Of a DNA stretch of 33,060 nt, positions 29,953 through 33,060 are shown piece after piece. The notes below the pieces were generated by a model. The model searched no databases, had not been told where the DNA came from, and saw nothing but the letters and a program-made list of their open reading frames with translations. Within the stretch, counting starts at the first letter, position 1, and every line of letters starts with the position of its first letter. Source of the DNA: Actinomadura alba (GTDB lineage Bacteria > Actinomycetota > Actinomycetes > Streptosporangiales > Streptosporangiaceae); assembly GCF_014323705.1 (NCBI RefSeq), contig NZ_JABVEC010000054.1, forward strand, positions 1-33,060, written 5' to 3'. The position numbers and the translations under genes were made by a program.

Positions 29953-30501
29953 ATGATGACGAAGAGACCACGGCTCTTGACGGTCGGCGAGACGGTGCGG
30001 CGCACGACGGTCGACCGCGGCCTGTTGATGGACCGGGTGGCCGGCCGCCCGGAGGACGAACTGATCGCCCCATATCTGGTCCGCGGCGGTCCCCTGGGAG
30101 ACTTCTGCGAATCGCTGCGCGACCTGGTCGCGCACGTCCTGATGTGGGACGAGATCAGTCTGGCCGTGCTGACCGAGGCGCGCCATGGCCGGGCGCACTG
30201 GAGCCTGGCGGAGCGCTGGGAGGAGCCGGAGGTCGGCGCTTCGCTGAACGTCTCCGGGGTGGCGGCGGGGCGTGAACTGCCGGTCGACCTGCTCCTGGAC
30301 AGGTTCACGGTCGTCCGCGACGCGCTCCTCGACGAGCTGTCCCGCTATGACGGCGAGCGGTGGAGCGCCCCGATCGAGACGGAGGAGCCCCGCGCGGAGA
30401 GCATCGGGGCGCTGGCGCAGCACGTCATGACGATTCCGCGCCATGAGCCGTACTGGCACGCGGCCATCCACCTCGGCGAGCTGGCGGAGGTGACGTCCTG
30501 A
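29953..30501 (+). CDS. DinB-like / maleylpyruvate isomerase-fold protein
   Basis: This 182-residue four-helix-bundle protein of the DinB superfamily contains metal-dependent enzymes that in actinomycetes often use mycothiol. Putative metal-binding histidines are in VAHVLMWDE (helix 2) and HEPYWHAAIH near the C-terminus, with a further HGRAHW. The end sequence HVMTIPRHEPYWHAAIHLGEL is close to that of ClbS/DfsB-like and DUF1706-like proteins. ATG 29953 or the adjacent ATG 29956 is likely; ATG 29932 is possible. Its stop overlaps the next start as TGATG, so it is coupled to the esterase. Substrate unknown. Confidence 0.7.
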   Translation: MMTKRPRLLTVGETVRRTTVDRGLLMDRVAGRPEDELIAPYLVRGGPLGDFCESLRDLVAHVLMWDEISLAVLTEARHGRAHWSLAERWEEPEVGASLNVSGVAAGRELPVDLLLDRFTVVRDALLDELSRYDGERWSAPIETEEPRAESIGALAQHVMTIPRHEPYWHAAIHLGELAEVTS

Positions 30502-31469
30502 TGCCCCTCGATCCGGATGTGCGGGCCATCGTGGCCGGGGCCGGCGAGAGCCGGCCGCTCGCGTCGCTGTCACTGGAGGAGGCCCGGGCCATCACCCGCG
30601 GGGTGGTCACGCTCCAAGGCGAACCGGTACCGGTCGCGGAGGTGCGCGATGTCGAGGCCGCCGGTGCGGGCGGTCCGGTGCGCGTCCGTCTCTACCGCCC
30701 GCTGCAAACGCGGTCGCCGGCCCCGGTGCTGGTCTGGGCGCACGCCGGCGGCTGGGTCCGCGGCGACCTGGACACCTGGGACACCCCGTTGAAGGATCTG
30801 GCGAGCCGCATTGGAGCGGTGGTGGCGAGTGTCGACTACCGTCTGGCGCCGGAGACCAGGTTTCCCGGTGCTCTCGAGGATGTGCTGGCGGCGTTGCGCC
30901 ACCTCGCCGACCACGCGTCCGATCTCGGCCTGGACGCCGATCGGATCGCGGTCGGCGGCGACAGCTCGGGCGGCAATCTCGCCACGGCCGCGGCGCTGGC
31001 CATCAGAGACCTGCGGGCCGGCCCTCCGCTAGCCGCCCAGGTGCTGGTCCACCCGCCCACCGATCCCCGGTACGGGATGCCGGGCTTCGTGCGTTACGCC
31101 GATGGGACCCCGCTGACCGACGCCGAACTGCGGGAACGCGACGACCTGGGCCACCTGTGGACGCAGTACCTGCCCTCCCCGTACGCGGCCGACCATCCGT
31201 ACGCCGCGCCCATGCGCGCCCGCGACCTGGCCGGGCTGCCACCGGCGGTGATCGCCACGGCGGAGTACGACGTTCTGCGCGACGACGGGGAGGCGTACGC
31301 GGCCCGCCTCGCCGCCGCCGGTGTGCCGGTCCGGCTGCGGCGCTTCGCCGGGATGACCCATTCGTTCCTGCACTTCACCGGCCGGGCACCGGCGGCCAGG
31401 GCACTGCCGGAATGGCTCTCCGCGCAGGTGCGGCCGCTGCTCGGCCTGGAGTCATCGAGCGGAGCCTGA
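30501..31469 (+). CDS. alpha/beta hydrolase, HSL-type esterase
   Basis: This 322-residue carboxylesterase is of the hormone-sensitive-lipase family. The oxyanion motif is HAGGW (the usual form is HGGGW), near residue 84. The nucleophile is Ser155 in GGDSSGGN. Asp257 (TAEYDVLRD) and His287 (GMTHSFLHF) complete the triad. No signal peptide, so it is cytoplasmic. The start ATG is shared with the stop of the DinB-like gene (TGATG). It presumably hydrolyses a small ester or lactone, and the upstream ArsR-type regulator may control the pair. Confidence 0.9.
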   Translation: MPLDPDVRAIVAGAGESRPLASLSLEEARAITRGVVTLQGEPVPVAEVRDVEAAGAGGPVRVRLYRPLQTRSPAPVLVWAHAGGWVRGDLDTWDTPLKDLASRIGAVVASVDYRLAPETRFPGALEDVLAALRHLADHASDLGLDADRIAVGGDSSGGNLATAAALAIRDLRAGPPLAAQVLVHPPTDPRYGMPGFVRYADGTPLTDAELRERDDLGHLWTQYLPSPYAADHPYAAPMRARDLAGLPPAVIATAEYDVLRDDGEAYAARLAAAGVPVRLRRFAGMTHSFLHFTGRAPAARALPEWLSAQVRPLLGLESSSGA

Positions 31470-31506
31470 CCGGCCGATGGCGTGGCCGGCCGCCTCGACC
31501 CGGTGC

Positions 31507-32334
31507 TCAGGAGGTGAGGGTGGTGATCGCCACGACGAGATAGAGACAGCCGCCGACCGAGACCGCCACACCGGCGATCGCGGGCACCCAAGCGACCACC
31601 GCGGCGGCCGGCGATCGGCCGCGCACGCGGCGCGCCAGCACGGCGTACCCCCGGATCGTCACGACGCCGACGCCGGTCAGCGTGAACGCCATCCCCGTCC
31701 CGAAGACGATCACCAGTACGACGGCGTCGAAGGCCCGGCCGGTGAGCAGCCCGCTCACCAGCACGAGGAACGCCGACGGCGACGGCAGAAGTCCACCGGA
31801 CAGTGCGAGCGCGACCAGTCCCCGCCGCGACCACGGATCGGTCGGCTCGTCGTCGTGGCGGTCATGCCCGTGAGAGTGCCCATGCCCATGGCCGTGGGAA
31901 TGCCCGTGCCCGTGCCCGTGGGAATGCCCGTGCCCGTCGCCCTGCGACGGTGAGTGGGAGTGACCTCGACCGCGCAGATGGCGATAGGCGAGGTGAGCGC
32001 CGACGCCGATCACCACCAGCCCGGCCACCACCTGCATCCAGGCCGTCACGGTCTTCGTACCGAAGCCGCCGAGGTCGCTCAGCCCCACCCAGGCGAGCGC
32101 CAGCACCAGCACCGAGACGGTGTGCATGACCGCGACGATGACCCCGAGGCGCAGCGCGTCCCGGTAACGGCCCTGGGTCCCGACGAGGTACGCCGCGGTG
32201 ATGCTCTTGCCATGGCCCGGCGCAACCGCATGCATCGCGCCCACCCCGAGCGCGATGGCCAGGGCCACCCAGAAGACGCCCTTGCCGTCGAAGAAGGCGA
32301 TCAGATGGTTCTCGTAACCGGTCACGCCGTTCAC
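31507..32334 (-). CDS. NicO/RcnA-type nickel-cobalt transporter
   Basis: This 275-residue membrane transporter of the NicO family probably moves Ni2+ or Co2+. There are about six membrane segments. The first signature is ALGVGAMHAVAPGHGKSITAAYL. A cytoplasmic or periplasmic loop at about residues 125-160 is a long His-Gly repeat with over 15 histidines, the metal-binding loop typical of this family. The second signature is ALSGGLLPSPSAFLVLVSG. GTG 32334 is chosen because its GTGA overlaps the upstream stop and GAGGGG lies 8 bp before it; the longer frame would run through the upstream gene. It is coupled to a secreted partner gene, so the pair may form one exporter unit. Confidence 0.85.
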   Translation of the reverse strand: MNGVTGYENHLIAFFDGKGVFWVALAIALGVGAMHAVAPGHGKSITAAYLVGTQGRYRDALRLGVIVAVMHTVSVLVLALAWVGLSDLGGFGTKTVTAWMQVVAGLVVIGVGAHLAYRHLRGRGHSHSPSQGDGHGHSHGHGHGHSHGHGHGHSHGHDRHDDEPTDPWSRRGLVALALSGGLLPSPSAFLVLVSGLLTGRAFDAVVLVIVFGTGMAFTLTGVGVVTIRGYAVLARRVRGRSPAAAVVAWVPAIAGVAVSVGGCLYLVVAITTLTS

Positions 32335-32990
32335 CGGCGTCCCCTCGCGCGGCGCCGCATCAGCAGCGCCACCGCGCCGATGCCGCACAGTGCCGCGGCG
32401 GTACCGACCGACGTCGTGACCACCGCCCGTGAGCCGCCCGACCCGGAGAAGCGCAGGCGCTGCGTACGCTGTGTCGCGGTGAAGAGCGACCGCGACGGCG
32501 TCGCGGGGGACTCGCTGGTGAGCATCGTTCGGTACGCCTGGTTGAGGTCGGTGAGGGCGCCGACCCCGACGTCGATGACCACGACGGGGGCAGGGCAGTC
32601 GAAGGTCAGCCGGGCGCCCTCGGCCAGCAGCCGGTCCAGTCCGGCAAGCCGCCCCTCGCACGGCCTGCCGTCCTGGGCCACCGTGATCGTCTTCAGGAGG
32701 TAGTCGCGTACGGCGGGCGAGCGCTGAAGCTTCTGCTCCCCTGTCAGGTCGGTCGACACGGCGCCGGTACCGGGGTCCTCGAAGGCCCCGACCGACTGGC
32801 CGAGCGCGACCCAGTCGTCCTCGGCGGCGAGCCATGAGATGGCCACTCGCGAGCCGTCGACGCTGATCCGCGCGGTGGACGGCGGTCCGAACGGGTGGGC
32901 GGCCGCCGCGGCGGCCGGGCCGACGACCCCGGCCACCGCCGCGACACCGGCGACCAGCGCGCTCTTAAGCGCGCGGGTACGGATCGTCAC
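32331..32990 (-). CDS. secreted membrane-anchored protein coupled to the NicO transporter
   Basis: This 219-residue exported protein has a signal peptide (VTIRTRALKSALVAGVAAV, cleavage near AAA-AHPFG) and a C-terminal membrane helix followed by MRRRARGRR. The mature part begins HPFGPPSTARISVDGSRVAISW, like the periplasmic lobes found beside nickel transporters and in some DUF1007-like proteins. His and Asp/Glu residues near its start could bind metal. GTG 32990 is chosen for its AGGAG site 5 bp upstream; an ATG at 33011 is also in frame. Its stop overlaps the transporter start (GTGA). A metal-delivery role is inferred. Confidence 0.65.
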   Translation of the reverse strand: MTIRTRALKSALVAGVAAVAGVVGPAAAAAAHPFGPPSTARISVDGSRVAISWLAAEDDWVALGQSVGAFEDPGTGAVSTDLTGEQKLQRSPAVRDYLLKTITVAQDGRPCEGRLAGLDRLLAEGARLTFDCPAPVVVIDVGVGALTDLNQAYRTMLTSESPATPSRSLFTATQRTQRLRFSGSGGSRAVVTTSVGTAAALCGIGAVALLMRRRARGRR

Positions 32991-33060
32991 ATGAACTCCT
33001 GTCGAGCTCATGCAGAGCTCTTGTCGAGCGGAGGACCGGCGCGGGCCGCACCGTGGCGGC
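32991..33060. other. right edge of the window
   Basis: Only the leader of the secreted protein gene is visible. A short sequence GAGCTC-ATGC-AGAGCTC contains two close copies of GAGCTC near 33004-33015; its role is not known. Confidence 0.25.

Noticed and set aside
31850..31940. Tandem DNA repeat of CCGTGGGAATGCCCGTGC type
   Set aside because: It is the coding sequence of the His-Gly metal-binding loop of the NicO transporter and needs no separate explanation.
1..33060. CRISPR arrays, tRNA and rRNA genes
   Set aside because: No regular spacer-repeat array, cloverleaf or conserved rRNA segment was seen on either strand.

Overview
The window is high-GC DNA with the codon use and gene families of a filamentous actinomycete. 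Streptosporangiales is a reasonable guess. The clues are a Scr1-type regulator with DUF397 partners and a neighbouring HATPase protein, DUF5954, an ArsR/DUF5937 regulator, ABC sugar uptake without its own ATPase, and several leaderless-type starts. The assignment rests on family content only. I see no rRNA, tRNA or CRISPR array.

Left part (1-15.9 kb), mostly metabolic genes: an ATP-dependent DNA ligase (LigC type); a two-lobed DUF5954 protein; a secreted M23 peptidase; an HxlR regulator divergent from an NmrA-type oxidoreductase, with three evenly spaced operator half-sites between them; a GH2 lipoprotein of the exo-beta-D-glucosaminidase subfamily followed by a three-gene sugar ABC importer (binding lipoprotein, two permeases, GTGA overlaps). 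Then come a conserved membrane protein, a histidine-motif desaturase-like membrane enzyme, a diaminopimelate-epimerase-like protein, and a two-TM protein coupled to a small upstream ORF.

Middle part (15.9-21.7 kb), a rearranged accessory region: a DUF397 gene beside an inverted, partly deleted piece of a DUF5753 regulator; a self-contained transcription unit encoding two 19-residue sister peptides, with promoter, two strong ribosome binding sites and a perfect hairpin terminator; an intact Scr1 regulator-DUF397-hypothetical operon divergent from a HATPase gene; and a PD-(D/E)XK-like (Rpn-like) nuclease gene whose last 281-293 bp are duplicated next to it.

Right part (21.7-33.06 kb): a 14-repeat WD40 protein; a GNAT/pre-ATP-grasp/ATP-grasp fusion converging on an orphan AMP-binding C-terminal domain fused to a membrane region; a WxL-like surface module (two small secreted paralogues flanking a membrane-anchored DUF916-like protein); an ArsR/DUF5937 regulator, a DinB-like protein and an HSL-type esterase; and a NicO-type metal exporter coupled to a secreted membrane-anchored protein.

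The strongest candidate for something undescribed is the twin micropeptide unit at 16652-16994. Next are the ATP-grasp fusion, the ANL-C-terminal membrane protein, and the small ORF/2TM/DapF-like group.
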